DNA of 64,000 bases from Streptomyces sp. R21 (GCF_041051975.1 NZ_CP163435.1:8225001-8289000), one strand, 5' to 3'; positions 15,768 to 24,635 are shown, counted from the stretch's first letter. Made by a program: numbers and translations. The notes: generated by a model from the letters alone, not told the origin.

Positions 15768-16181
15768 CTAGCTCTCGGCGAGGATGTGGGAGAGCTCGGT
15801 GTCGAGATCGAAGTGCCGGTGTTCCGTGCCAGGTGGCACGGCGGCGTCCGTTCGCTTCAGGAAGGACTCCAGGGCCCGCGCCGGGGCCTCGAGCAGGGCT
15901 TCGCCCTCGGGGGAGCTCAGGGCGATGCATACGACGCCCTGGCCGTGACTCCGGGACGGCCAGACTCGGACGTCGCCGGTACCGGTGGGCCGGTGCAGGC
16001 CCTCGGCGAGGAGGTCGCGGGCGAACACCCACTCGACGGTTTCCTCGGCTCCGGTGTGGAAGGTGGCGTGCACGGCGTAGGGATCGGCCGTGTCATACCG
16101 CAGTCCTGCGGGAACAGGCAGTGAGGACTCGCTCGACACAACGAGGCGCAGGTGCAGCTCGCAGCTGACCGTGGTGTTCAT
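15768..16181 (-). CDS. ssgB: SsgB, sporulation-specific cell division activator
   Basis: A 137-aa SsgA-like protein. SsgB localises before FtsZ in aerial hyphae and recruits it to sporulation septation sites in Streptomyces. The sequence from MNTTVSCELHLRLVV through VEWVFARDLLAEGL, DVRVWPSR and FDLDTELSHILAES matches SsgB of S. coelicolor essentially throughout as I remember it. ATG 16181 is used because this is the known start; an in-frame ATG at 16247 adds an unrelated basic extension. It is divergent from a PGPGW membrane protein and ends in a strong hairpin. Confidence 0.96.
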   Translation of the reverse strand: MNTTVSCELHLRLVVSSESSLPVPAGLRYDTADPYAVHATFHTGAEETVEWVFARDLLAEGLHRPTGTGDVRVWPSRSHGQGVVCIALSSPEGEALLEAPARALESFLKRTDAAVPPGTEHRHFDLDTELSHILAES

Positions 16182-16240
16182 AAGCGCCAGGGCCTTTCGC
16201 TCAGTGTGCGCTCGGGGATTCGCACGTCGGCGAAATCGAC

Positions 16241-16269
16241 ATGCCACCTACGGTGCCGTTGTAAACCCC
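16241..16269 (-). promoter_or_regulatory. Putative stress-sigma (SigH-type) promoter of ssgB
   Basis: On the minus strand, GGGGTTTAC (16269-16261) is followed 13 nt later by GTGGCAT (16247-16241). The GTTT-type -35 resembles SigH/SigB-group promoters, and SigH control of ssgB is known in S. coelicolor. The -10 match is imperfect, so this is tentative. Confidence 0.35.
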
Positions 16270-16372
16270 TCTGAGCGTTTTGCGTGTCTTTAGGTAACTC
16301 ATCCGGCCGAGAGCGCGTTCGCCGGATAGGGCCATTCCGGTGACTGGTTTCTCTCGGGTAGGGTTTGGTCGT

Positions 16373-16807
16373 ATGAATACGGGGAGTGACGAGTCCGGCG
16401 AAGTCGCCGTGGCTGACGACGGGACGAAGACGGAGCGCGCACTCGGCTCGCGGGCGCCGGAATTCATCAAGGCGCGCCGCGCTCTGCACCTGAGCTGGCA
16501 GGTGGGCGTTTTCATAGTGGGCCTCGCGGTGGTCGTCGCGGGCGTGATCATGCTGCCGCTGCCCGGCCCGGGCTGGCTGGTGATCTTCGGCGGCATGGCG
16601 ATCTGGGCGACCGAGTTCGTCTGGGCCCAGCTCGTGCTGCGCTGGACTAAGCGCAAGGTCACGGAGGCGACCCAGCGTGCGCTCGACCCCCGGGTGCGGC
16701 GCCGCAACATCATCCTGACGACCATCGGCCTGGTGATCGTCGCGGCCCTTGTGGGTGTCTACGTCTGGAAGTTCGGCATCGAGATGCCCTGGAACATCAA
16801 GCAGTGA
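16373..16807 (+). CDS. PGPGW-family transmembrane protein
   Basis: A 144-aa membrane protein of the PGPGW family (TIGR02611 in actinobacteria). Two adjacent helices (residues about 44-66 and 70-90) bracket the diagnostic LPLPGPGWLVIFGG, and a third helix lies near the C-terminus (IILTTIGLVIVAALVGVYVW). The N-terminal 35 residues are charged. ATG 16373 is preceded by TAGGGT 8 nt upstream, so the mRNA may be leaderless; GTG 16340 is an alternative start. Function unknown. Confidence 0.85.
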   Translation: MNTGSDESGEVAVADDGTKTERALGSRAPEFIKARRALHLSWQVGVFIVGLAVVVAGVIMLPLPGPGWLVIFGGMAIWATEFVWAQLVLRWTKRKVTEATQRALDPRVRRRNIILTTIGLVIVAALVGVYVWKFGIEMPWNIKQ

Positions 16808-16879
16808 GGGCCCCCTCCGCGCACCCTCCGTGCTGGTCGAACGCACCCTCTGACATGGGGTAATGTTCTTCCTGCGCCC

Positions 16880-16954
16880 GGGCGATTAGCTCAGCGGGAG
16901 AGCGCTTCGTTCACACCGAAGAGGTCACTGGTTCGAACCCAGTATCGCCCACCA
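16880..16954 (+). tRNA. tRNA-Val (CAC), left copy
   Basis: Acceptor GGGCGAT/ATCGCCC, anticodon loop TTCACAC (anticodon CAC), T-loop GGTTCGAACCC, discriminator A at 16951 and encoded CCA at 16952-16954. TAATGT at 16861 is a likely -10. It differs from the tRNA at 27674 by one base in 72. Confidence 0.96.
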
Positions 16955-16957
16955 TGT

Positions 16958-17003
16958 CGATGGCGACCCATGCCCACGGAGATCGTGGACCGGGTCGCCA
17001 TCG
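16958..17003 (+). terminator. Terminator after tRNA-Val
   Basis: CGATGGCGACCC (16958-16969) pairs perfectly with GGGTCGCCATCG (16992-17003), 12 bp, 22-nt loop, followed by TCGTTTT. Confidence 0.8.
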
Positions 17004-17862
17004 TCGTTTTCCGCGGCTTCGCCGCGCGTTGCGTGGGCCTCGCCGGCCGGTTGTCCCGGGCCGTCGCCGAGGCGGCCATGAGCCGTGGTGCGGGTGTGGG
17101 CCCTCGGGTTCGTGTCCCGTCGCGTGGTATAGCCATGCGGACCAGGTGGCTCCGTGGAGTGCCGTGGCGGACGTACCGGATGACTTGCCTGCCCGGCTGT
17201 TCACGCTGTTCGTGGGCGTCAGTGCCGTGATCCGGCACGAGTCGGCCGCGCCGCCCCAGTGATCTACGCGGTTCCGAACTCCGGCCCTCTGACATCACCC
17301 CGCGGGACGCGACCACTCTCAGTAGGCGGCGGCCACGTGTGCCGCTCGACAGAGGCTCACGCGGCCGCTGCGGGCGTCCCGTGTGGCCACCGGGCTTGAC
17401 CTGCGTCGTCGCGAACGGCAGTCACGTGACCGTGGACCGTGTCCCGCGCTGCCGTCAACGGCACAGTCACGTGACCGTCGACCGTGTGCCGCGCCGTCGC
17501 GAACAGCGGTCACCCGCACGTCGACCGCACCCCCGCCGTCGCCACCAGCAGCCACACCACCGCCGACCGCCCCCCGGCGAACCGCGCCCCTGCCCCTCGC
17601 CCTCTGGCACACCCCCCTCACTCCCCATCGCCCCTCACTCTCAGTTCCCCCGGAGCCCCCGCCACCCCGTCTCCCCGACTCCCCACCCCCGAACCGAAGT
17701 TGATTTTCGGCCTCTCCGCTTTCGTCGGCGACCTGCCGTGAAGTGTTCGACGGGTCGGTCGTACGCGTCGGACCTGCACGGTCGTGCGAACGCGCCGTCG
17801 TCGCGGCGCAGTTGGCCGCCCTGGGGAGCCGGATCGCATCCCATCAATTCCTGTCCGAATCA
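17004..17862. other. Gene-free stretch with degenerate repeats
   Basis: About 0.86 kb without a convincing gene. Open frames exist on both strands but none has a ribosome site plus recognisable product, and they overlap each other. One short frame ending at 17262 (VAPWSAVADVPDD by position about 17149, then LPARLFTLFVGVSAVIRH) has coding-like composition and might be a gene remnant. A repeat with two GTCACGTGAC palindromes lies at 17413-17540, and 17560-17700 is a C-rich, low-G tract. Confidence 0.6.
17413..17540. repeat. Degenerate tandem repeat with GTCACGTGAC palindromes
   Basis: Two similar units of 45 nt, each with GTCACGTGACCGT followed by GACCGTGT and CCGCGC, begin near 17413 and 17458; a third, weaker unit follows near 17503. 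The exact palindromes are at 17421-17430 and 17466-17475. Confidence 0.6.
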
Positions 17863-17891
17863 TTGACGTGCCCGAAGGGCCTCCGTACCTT
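17863..17891 (+). promoter_or_regulatory. Promoter of the sugar ABC operon
   Basis: -35 TTGACG (17863-17868), 17-nt spacer, -10 TACCTT (17886-17891); transcription should start near 17898. Confidence 0.65.
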
Positions 17892-17899
17892 GTGCCAGC

Positions 17900-17922
17900 A
17901 AGCGCTTACTTGAAACGATTCA
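17900..17922. promoter_or_regulatory. LacI-family-type operators
   Basis: Two palindromes sit at the predicted transcription start: AAGCGCTT (17900-17907) and TGAAACGATTCA (17911-17922). Both resemble operators of LacI/GalR repressors, with the central CG. A repressor here would block the sugar operon; no LacI gene is within the window. Confidence 0.5.
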
Positions 17923-17958
17923 TGACGGCGACCGCAACGTCGCGGGAGGGGCCCGACT

Positions 17959-19248
17959 ATGCAGAAGAACGGGAATGTCGAGAGGCGGACGATCCTCAAG
18001 GCGGCCGGTGCGTCGGTGGCCGCGTTGGGGCTGGCCACGACGACGGCATGTGGTGGGGACGGTGCGGGCTCCGGGGACGGGACGGTCACCATCCGTTACG
18101 CCTGGTGGGGTGCCGACGACCGGGCCAAGCGGATCAACCAGACCATCGCGCTCTTCGAGAAGAAGTACCCGAAGATCAAGGTGAAAACGGACTTCCAGCC
18201 TTACACCGACTTCTGGAAGAAGTTCAACACCCAGGCGTCCGGCGGAAATCCGCCGGACGTATTCCAGAATGCCATCGGATTCCTGCGCAAGTACGACGCG
18301 AAGAATGTGCTGCTCGATCTCAGCGCACAGGTCAAGGCGGGAAATCTCTCAATGGAGGGATTCCGGGCAGGTCTTGAGAAGTTCGGCGAGGTCGACGGAA
18401 AGCTGCTCGGTGTTCCGGTCGGCTCCAACTCGATGGCCCTCGTCATCGACAAGCACGTGTACACCAAGGCGGGTGTGACGCCCAAGCAGGGCTGGACCTG
18501 GGACGACTTCGACGCGGCGATGAAGAAGATCCGCGACAAGACGGGGCGCGCCGGAGACAGCGGAATGTATGGCGTGATGTACCTCTACGACCTGTACCTC
18601 CGTCAGAACGGCAAGGCGTTCTTCACCGAGAAGGGGCTCGGTTTCACCGAGGCGGACCTCAAGGACTGGTGGACCAAGGCGAAGAAGGGTGTGGAGTCGG
18701 GCATCTACGCCGACGCCAAGAAGGTCGCTCAGGTCAGGCCCAAGTCCGCCGTCTCCGCCGAAATCGCCGGCGGCGAGTTCACCTGGGACAACTTCACCGT
18801 CCGCTACACCGCCGAGGGCAAGAGCGAGTACGGTCTCGCCCCGATCCCCACCACGGACGGCAAGCACACGGGCCAGTACCTCGGCTCCCTGATGCTCAGC
18901 GCCTCCAAGCGCACCCAGCACCCCAAGGAAGTCGCCCAGTTCATCAGCTTCATGACGCACGACCCCGAGGTCGCCAAGATCATGGGCTACGACCGCGGTG
19001 TGCCGGCCACGCAGGCGCAGTACGACGCATACAAGCCCACCGACGAGGTCGGCAAGGGCATCGCCGCCTACGAGGAGTCCCTCGTCAAGGCGGGCGTCCT
19101 GGAGACGATCACCCCGCACCCGAACGGCGCCGACATCTGTGAGTCCGCGTTCCTGCGGATCGCCGAGGAACTCGCCCTGGGCACGCGGTCGGTGGACGAC
19201 GCCGTCAAGCAGTTCTTCACCGAGTCGAAGACGGCTCTCGGCAGCTGA
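17959..19248 (+). CDS. Sugar ABC transporter substrate-binding lipoprotein
   Basis: A 429-aa extracellular binding protein of the carbohydrate (CUT1) ABC family. The N-terminus has a twin-arginine motif (RRTILKAAG) and a lipobox ending TTAC-G near residue 31, so it is exported folded and lipid-anchored. The body follows the solute-binding fold (VTIRYAWWGADDRAKRINQT, FTWDNFTVRY). GGGAGGGG lies 7 nt before ATG 17959. Its stop overlaps the permease start. With the downstream DUF624 protein and lyase-family protein it probably captures plant-pectin oligosaccharides; the ligand is inference. Confidence 0.93.
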   Translation: MQKNGNVERRTILKAAGASVAALGLATTTACGGDGAGSGDGTVTIRYAWWGADDRAKRINQTIALFEKKYPKIKVKTDFQPYTDFWKKFNTQASGGNPPDVFQNAIGFLRKYDAKNVLLDLSAQVKAGNLSMEGFRAGLEKFGEVDGKLLGVPVGSNSMALVIDKHVYTKAGVTPKQGWTWDDFDAAMKKIRDKTGRAGDSGMYGVMYLYDLYLRQNGKAFFTEKGLGFTEADLKDWWTKAKKGVESGIYADAKKVAQVRPKSAVSAEIAGGEFTWDNFTVRYTAEGKSEYGLAPIPTTDGKHTGQYLGSLMLSASKRTQHPKEVAQFISFMTHDPEVAKIMGYDRGVPATQAQYDAYKPTDEVGKGIAAYEESLVKAGVLETITPHPNGADICESAFLRIAEELALGTRSVDDAVKQFFTESKTALGS

Positions 19249-20246
19249 TGGGAACCACCGTGACACACGCCCCTGCGACGGATGCCCTGGCCAAGGGCTC
19301 CGAGCCGCGGCACGGTCCGGTGGACCCCGCGCGCCCCGCCGCCGCCAAGCGGCGGGGCCGCCGGGAGAACCTGGCCGGCTATCTCTTCATGTCCCCCTGG
19401 ATCGCCGGGTTCCTGCTGCTCACCGCGGGCCCGATGATCGCCTCGCTCTACTTCGCGTTCACCGACTACAACCTGTTCGACGCCCCCAAGTGGATCGGCC
19501 TCGACAACTTCTCGGAGATGTTCCACGACCCGCGCTGGCGCCACTCGGTGCAGGTGACGATGTGGTACGTCGTCGTCGGGACGCCCCTCAAGCTGCTCGC
19601 CGCGCTCGGCGTGGCGCTGCTGCTGGCCCAGAAACGGCGCGGACAGGCCTTCTACCGGGCCGCGTTCTACGCGCCTTCGCTGATCGGGGCGAGCGTCTCC
19701 ATCGCCATCGTCTGGAAGGCGATCTTCTCGGACGACGCGATCGTGGACCGTACTCAGCAGGCCTTCGGGTTGCACGCGGGCGGCTGGACCGGCGACCCGG
19801 ACATGATCATCTACAGCCTGGTGGCGCTCACGGTCTGGCAGTTCGGCGCCCCCATGGTCATCTTCCTCGCCGGCCTCAAACAGGTGCCGCGCGAGCTGTA
19901 CGAGGCCGCCGAGGTCGACGGGGCGGGCAAGCTGCGCCGGTTCTGGAACATCACCCTGCCGATGATTTCCCCGGTGCTCTTCTTCAACGTCCTCCTTGAG
20001 ACCATCCACTCCTTCCAGATCTTCAGCTCGGCGTACATCGTCGGCGGCGGCGCCGGAGGCAACGCCTGCGGTCCGGCGGACGGCTCGATGGTCTACACCT
20101 GCTACCTCTACGTCCAGGGCTTCGAGAACAGCCGGATGGGCCTGGCCTCCGCCATGGCCTGGATGCTGCTGGTCGCGGTCGCACTGGTGACGGCGGTGCT
20201 GTTCTGGTCCCAGAAGCGCTGGGTGCACTACGAGGAGGGCGCCTGA
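19248..20246 (+). CDS. Sugar ABC transporter permease (MalF-type)
   Basis: A 332-aa inner-membrane permease with a basic N-terminal tail and six predicted helices starting at LAGYLFMSPWIAGFLLLTAG. The EAA loop, EAAEVDGAGKLRRFWNITLP, is the contact for the ATPase. ATG 19248 overlaps the preceding stop by 1 nt. As in most actinomycete CUT1 systems there is no ATPase gene here; a shared MsiK-type ATPase encoded elsewhere would power it. Confidence 0.94.
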   Translation: MGTTVTHAPATDALAKGSEPRHGPVDPARPAAAKRRGRRENLAGYLFMSPWIAGFLLLTAGPMIASLYFAFTDYNLFDAPKWIGLDNFSEMFHDPRWRHSVQVTMWYVVVGTPLKLLAALGVALLLAQKRRGQAFYRAAFYAPSLIGASVSIAIVWKAIFSDDAIVDRTQQAFGLHAGGWTGDPDMIIYSLVALTVWQFGAPMVIFLAGLKQVPRELYEAAEVDGAGKLRRFWNITLPMISPVLFFNVLLETIHSFQIFSSAYIVGGGAGGNACGPADGSMVYTCYLYVQGFENSRMGLASAMAWMLLVAVALVTAVLFWSQKRWVHYEEGA

Positions 20247-21145
20247 TGAGCGCGCAGGTCACAGACGTCAGGCCGGCTCAGGGCTCGTCCGCCAAGGCGG
20301 GCAACCTCCGGCGCAGGCTGCCCGGTTCGCTCGCCTGGCACCTCGGGTCCCTCGCGGTCCTCGCGGTCATCCTCTACCCGGTGCTCTGGGTCATCGGCGG
20401 CTCCTTCAAGAAGAGCGAGGACATCGTCGGCAGCCTGGACCTGTTCCCGGGCTCGCCGATCACCTCCAACTACACGCGCCTCACCGAGGGCATCGCGGAC
20501 ATCCCGATCTCCACGTTCTTCTACAACTCGCTCTTCCTCGCGGTCGGTTCGGTGATCGGGATCGTGGTGTCCTGCTCGCTGACGGCGTACGCCTTCGCGA
20601 AGATCAAGTTCGTGGGCCGGAACCTGCTGTTCACGCTGATGATCGGCACGCTGCTGTTGCCGTACCACGTGCTCCTGATCCCGCAGTACGTGCTGTTCCG
20701 CAACATGGACATGATCAACACGTACACCCCGCTGCTGCTCGGCAAGTACCTCGCCACGGAGGCGTTCTTCGTCTTCCTGATGATGCAGTTCATGCGCAAC
20801 CTGCCGAAGGAACTCGACGAGGCGGCCCGTCTCGACGGCTGCGGGCACTTCCGCATCTACTGGTCGATCGTGCTCCCGCTGAGCCGTCCGGCTCTGATCA
20901 CCAGCGCGATCTTCACCTTCATCAACGCCTGGAACGACTTCATGGGCCCGCTGATCTACCTCAACGAGCCCGACAAGTACACGGTCTCGCTCGGCCTGAA
21001 GATGTTCGTCGACCAGGAAGCCGTGGCCGACTACGGCGGCATGATCGCCATGTCGCTCGTCGCCCTGCTGCCGGTCCTCGCCTTCTTCCTGGCCTTCCAG
21101 CGTTATCTGATCGACGGCATGGCCACCTCGGGACTGAAGGGCTGA
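20246..21145 (+). CDS. Sugar ABC transporter permease (MalG-type)
   Basis: A 299-aa permease paired with the preceding gene. It has six helices, the MalG-like IGGSFKKSEDI after helix 1 and the EAA loop DEAARLDGCGHFRIYWSIVLP. ATG 20246 overlaps the upstream stop by 1 nt, so translation is coupled. Confidence 0.94.
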   Translation: MSAQVTDVRPAQGSSAKAGNLRRRLPGSLAWHLGSLAVLAVILYPVLWVIGGSFKKSEDIVGSLDLFPGSPITSNYTRLTEGIADIPISTFFYNSLFLAVGSVIGIVVSCSLTAYAFAKIKFVGRNLLFTLMIGTLLLPYHVLLIPQYVLFRNMDMINTYTPLLLGKYLATEAFFVFLMMQFMRNLPKELDEAARLDGCGHFRIYWSIVLPLSRPALITSAIFTFINAWNDFMGPLIYLNEPDKYTVSLGLKMFVDQEAVADYGGMIAMSLVALLPVLAFFLAFQRYLIDGMATSGLKG

Positions 21146-21150
21146 GCGCG

Positions 21151-21768
21151 ATGAGCCAGGTTTCCGAGGTGTCCGAGGTACCCGTCAAGGCGCGCCGCGC
21201 GCCGGGGGAATCCGTGTTCGCCGAGCGGTTCGCGCTGTTCGCGGAGTGTCTGCTGACGGGCGTGTGGATCGCGGTCGCCGCGCTGGGACTGGTCACGTAT
21301 CCCGCCGCGTTCGCCGCCGGAGCACGGCACCTGAAGCGGCGTACGGCCCATGAGGGCGGTGGCCTGCGGGAGTTCGTCGCGGACTTCCGGGCCGCCGTGC
21401 GCGGCGGCTGGCTCGCCGGGCTCGCCGGCTGGGGTGCGGCGCTCGTGGTCGTCGTGGACGTCCAGGCCGTGCGCTCCGGGATTCCCGGCGGTCCGGTGGT
21501 CGGGGCCGTCGGCGTCCTCGCGCTGATCGGTCTCGGCGTCGCCGGGCTGCGTGCGGCGGCGTCCTGGGAGCCCGGCGCCCGGTGGCGGGCGCTGCTCGCG
21601 GACGCCGGGCGCCGTACCGTCCTCGATCCCGTCGGATCGTTCCTGCTCATCGGCGGACTGGCCGTGGTGGTCTGCTCCGCCTGGTTCGCCCTGCCGTTGG
21701 CGGTGCCCGTCCTCGGGGCCGTCGCGGCGGCGGCCGTCGCCGTCGAGGAACGGTACCGGCGCCGCTGA
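21151..21768 (+). CDS. DUF624/YesL-like membrane protein
   Basis: A 205-aa membrane protein with about five hydrophobic segments, beginning with FALFAECLLTGVWIAVAALG. The layout and location after a CUT1 importer match DUF624 (YesL) proteins, which accompany rhamnogalacturonan uptake systems such as yesLMNOPQ of Bacillus. GAAGGG precedes the ATG by about 9 nt, and the gap from the permease is 5 nt. Molecular function is not known for the family. Confidence 0.75.
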   Translation: MSQVSEVSEVPVKARRAPGESVFAERFALFAECLLTGVWIAVAALGLVTYPAAFAAGARHLKRRTAHEGGGLREFVADFRAAVRGGWLAGLAGWGAALVVVVDVQAVRSGIPGGPVVGAVGVLALIGLGVAGLRAAASWEPGARWRALLADAGRRTVLDPVGSFLLIGGLAVVVCSAWFALPLAVPVLGAVAAAAVAVEERYRRR

Positions 21769-21792
21769 CGCACCACCCCCGCACCACAAGGT

Positions 21793-21810
21793 CGGCGCCC
21801 CCGGGCGCCG
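21793..21810 (+). terminator. Intra-operon hairpin before the lyase-family gene
   Basis: CGGCGCC (21793-21799), loop CCCG, GGCGCCG (21804-21810), followed by a pyrimidine-rich tract. It may attenuate read-through or protect upstream mRNA. Confidence 0.4.
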
Positions 21811-21880
21811 TACCTCTCTCTGTCATGCCCCTGACTTCCGCAGGAAAGCTTCCCGCACGGAAAGGAAAGGCTGAGCTCTC

Positions 21881-24613
21881 ATGTCTCCCATTCCCCGCAG
21901 GTCCCTCCTCAAGGCGGCAGCAGCCGCCGGAGCCGCCGCCCAGTTCAGCTGGGCCCTGGGGACCACCAGTGCCCAGGCCGCCCCGAGAGCCGAGGCCGCC
22001 GACGCGGACCCGGTGACCCTGGACTGGCTGGAGGACGGCGGTCTCGGCGCCGCCCCCGGCTCCACCGTCGGCGTGCCCTGGCCCAAGGGCGCGTACCAGC
22101 AGGACCAGACGTTCGCGCTCACGGACGCGGACGGCAAGGCCGTACCCGTGCAGTCCTGGCCGATCGCGTACTGGCCCGACGGCTCCCTCAAGTGGACGGC
22201 GCACGCGGTCAGTTCCGGCTCCGGGAAGCTCACGCTCGACGCCGGTTCGCCCACTGCGCCCGCGAAGAAGGTCACCGTCGACAAGAGCGGCGGCACCATC
22301 GACATATCGACCGGCGTCATCACGGCGAAGATCGGCAAGAGCGGCTCCACGCTGGTCAAGTCCGTCGTCCGCGGTTCCACGGAGATCGCCAAGAACGGCC
22401 GGCTGGTGCTGATCCGGCAGCCCGAGATCGAGGACGAGGACCAGGGCGCCGAGAAGTTCGAGCGCTTCGAGAGTGCCATCGGCGAGGTCACGGTCGAGCA
22501 GGACGGACCGGTCCGCGCCGTCGTCCGCATCGACGGCAAGCACCGCAAGGGCGACCGCAGTTGGCTGCCCTTCTCGATCCGCCTCTACTTCTACGCGGGC
22601 GCCGACTCCTTCCGCATGGTGCACACCATCACGTACGACGGCACCCAGGAGCCCGGCAAGACCAGCGGCGACTTCATCCGCGGACTCGGCGTGCGCTTCA
22701 CCGTCCCGATGCGCGACGCCGCGTACGACCGGCACATCCGCATCGGCGGCGAGGGCACCGGTCTGCTGCGCGAGGCGGTCAAGGGCATCACCGGGCTGCG
22801 CCGCGACCCGGGCGCGGCCGTGCAGGCGGCCCAGTTCGCCGGCGAGAAGCTGCCCGACCCGTCCACCTGGGACCAGCGGGTCACCACCCGCCTCCAGTAC
22901 ATCCCCGAGTGGGGCGACTACACCCTCTCCCAGCTCTCCGCCGACGGCTTCGCGCTGCGCAAGCGCACCAAGAAGGGCTACGGCTGGATCGGCGCGGGCG
23001 GCGGCGGGCGGGCGTCCGGCTTCGGCTACGTCGGCGGTCCGAGCGGCGGATTCTCCTTCGGCCTCAGGGACTTCTGGGAGAAGTACCCCGCCCAGCTCGA
23101 CATCCGCGACGCGCAGACCGACGAGGCCGAGGTCACTCTCTGGCTCTGGTCGCCCGAGGCGAAGCCGATGGACCTGCGCTTCTACCACGACGGCATGGGC
23201 CAGGACACCTACGCCGAACAGCTCGAAGGCCTCAACATCACCTACGAGGACTACGAGCCGGAGTTCGGCACGCCCTACGGCATCGCCCGCACCTCCGAAC
23301 TCCTCTTCTGGGCCAATGAGTCGACGCCCACACCCGAGAAGCTCGCCGAGCAGGTCCAGGCAGTCCGCACGCTTCCGCAGCTCGCCGCCGCACCCAAGCA
23401 CCTCATCAAGGCCAAGGTCTTCGGCGGCCTCTTCTCCGAGCCGGACCGCTCCACCACCCCCAAGGCGAAGATCGAGGACCACCTCGACTTCCTCTTCACC
23501 TATTACAAGGACCAGGTGGAGCAGCGCCGTTGGTACGGCTTCTGGGACTACGGCGACTTCATGCACTCCTACGACACCGTGCGCCACCAGTGGCGCTACG
23601 ACGTCGGCGGCTACGCCTGGGACAACTCCGAACTGTCGCCGGACATCTGGCTCTGGATGGCGTATCTGCGCTCGGGCCGCTCGGACATCTTCCGCTTCGC
23701 CGAGGCACTGACCCGGCACACCGGCGAGGTCGACGTCTACCACCTCGGCAAGTGGGCGGGCCTCGGCACCCGGCACGGCGTGCAGCACTTCGCCGACAGC
23801 GCCAAGCAGCAGCGCATCGCCAACACCACGTACCGCCGCTACTACTACTTCCTCACCGCCGACGAGCGCGTCGGCGACCTCATGCACGCCAACGTCGACT
23901 CCGACGAGACGTTCCTCGTCCTCGACCCGATCCGCAAGATCCGCACCGAGCCGTACACGCCCGACCGGCACGCGCTGTCGATCGGCTTCGGCACGGACTG
24001 GAGCGGGCTCGTGTCGGCGTGGCTGACCGAGTGGGAGCGCAAGGGCCCCAAGTGGGAGAAGGCCAAGGCGCGCGTGCTGTCGACGATGGAGACCATCGCC
24101 GCGCAGCCCAACGGCTTTGTGCAGGGCAGCGGCCTGTACGACCTCGACACGGGCAAGTTCGCCATCGCGACCGCACCCGTCGTCTCCGTCTCGCACCTGT
24201 CGGCGGTCTTCGGCCTCAACGAGCTGTGCGCCGAACTGATCGACCTGGTCGACGTGCCGAAGTTCAAGGACGTCTACCTCGACTACTGCCGCTACTTCAA
24301 CGCCACCAAGGCCGAACAGGCGGCACGCTACGGCTCCAACTTCGGCAGCCTGCTGCTCTTCCAGGGCCACTCACGCCTGGACGCGTACGCCGCCGTACAG
24401 ACCGGGGACGCGACGCTCGCCAAGCGCGCCTGGACGAAGTTCTACAGCTCCGACGGCTACATGGAGTCCTCGCCCTGGAAGACCGAGAAGCTGAGCGGCC
24501 CGGTCACCCTGGTGCCGGGCAGCGAGGCCAACTGGGTCAGCTCCAACGACACCGCCCTGTACGGCCTCGCCGCCATCGAGAACCTGGCCCTGCTGGGCGA
24601 CAAGATGCCCTAG
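21881..24613 (+). CDS. Secreted exo-rhamnogalacturonan lyase family protein
   Basis: A 910-aa exported protein with a Tat signal (RRSLLKAAAAAG, cleavage near ALG-TTSAQA, residues 5-35). The mature part begins with a beta domain (VTLDWLEDGG, VPVQSWPIAYWPDGSLKWT, residues 45-110) and continues into a helical toroid-like half (RRWYGFWDYGDFMHSYD, AWDNSELSPDIWLWMAYL, HLGKWAGLGTRHGVQHFAD). This three-domain plan and size match the PL26-type exo-rhamnogalacturonan lyase family, which releases unsaturated disaccharides from pectin backbones. GGAAAGG lies upstream of the ATG. The upstream importer and YesL-like protein fit that role. Identity rests on recalled family features. Confidence 0.75.
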   Translation: MSPIPRRSLLKAAAAAGAAAQFSWALGTTSAQAAPRAEAADADPVTLDWLEDGGLGAAPGSTVGVPWPKGAYQQDQTFALTDADGKAVPVQSWPIAYWPDGSLKWTAHAVSSGSGKLTLDAGSPTAPAKKVTVDKSGGTIDISTGVITAKIGKSGSTLVKSVVRGSTEIAKNGRLVLIRQPEIEDEDQGAEKFERFESAIGEVTVEQDGPVRAVVRIDGKHRKGDRSWLPFSIRLYFYAGADSFRMVHTITYDGTQEPGKTSGDFIRGLGVRFTVPMRDAAYDRHIRIGGEGTGLLREAVKGITGLRRDPGAAVQAAQFAGEKLPDPSTWDQRVTTRLQYIPEWGDYTLSQLSADGFALRKRTKKGYGWIGAGGGGRASGFGYVGGPSGGFSFGLRDFWEKYPAQLDIRDAQTDEAEVTLWLWSPEAKPMDLRFYHDGMGQDTYAEQLEGLNITYEDYEPEFGTPYGIARTSELLFWANESTPTPEKLAEQVQAVRTLPQLAAAPKHLIKAKVFGGLFSEPDRSTTPKAKIEDHLDFLFTYYKDQVEQRRWYGFWDYGDFMHSYDTVRHQWRYDVGGYAWDNSELSPDIWLWMAYLRSGRSDIFRFAEALTRHTGEVDVYHLGKWAGLGTRHGVQHFADSAKQQRIANTTYRRYYYFLTADERVGDLMHANVDSDETFLVLDPIRKIRTEPYTPDRHALSIGFGTDWSGLVSAWLTEWERKGPKWEKAKARVLSTMETIAAQPNGFVQGSGLYDLDTGKFAIATAPVVSVSHLSAVFGLNELCAELIDLVDVPKFKDVYLDYCRYFNATKAEQAARYGSNFGSLLLFQGHSRLDAYAAVQTGDATLAKRAWTKFYSSDGYMESSPWKTEKLSGPVTLVPGSEANWVSSNDTALYGLAAIENLALLGDKMP

Positions 24614-24635
24614 CCGTAAGCCAGTTGAGGATGCC

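Noticed and set aside
17339..17866. 175-aa plus-strand open frame in the gene-free stretch
   Set aside because: Arg/Pro/Ser-rich with no ribosome site, overlapping several other equally poor frames; it spans a repeat and a C-rich tract.
16880..18000. tRNA attachment site for an integrative element
   Set aside because: No integrase, excisionase or replication gene lies in the following 10 kb, so a classic integrated element is not supported; only the tRNA direct repeat is reported.
21647..24370. 907-aa open frame on the minus strand
   Set aside because: Antisense shadow of the Tat-exported lyase-family gene.
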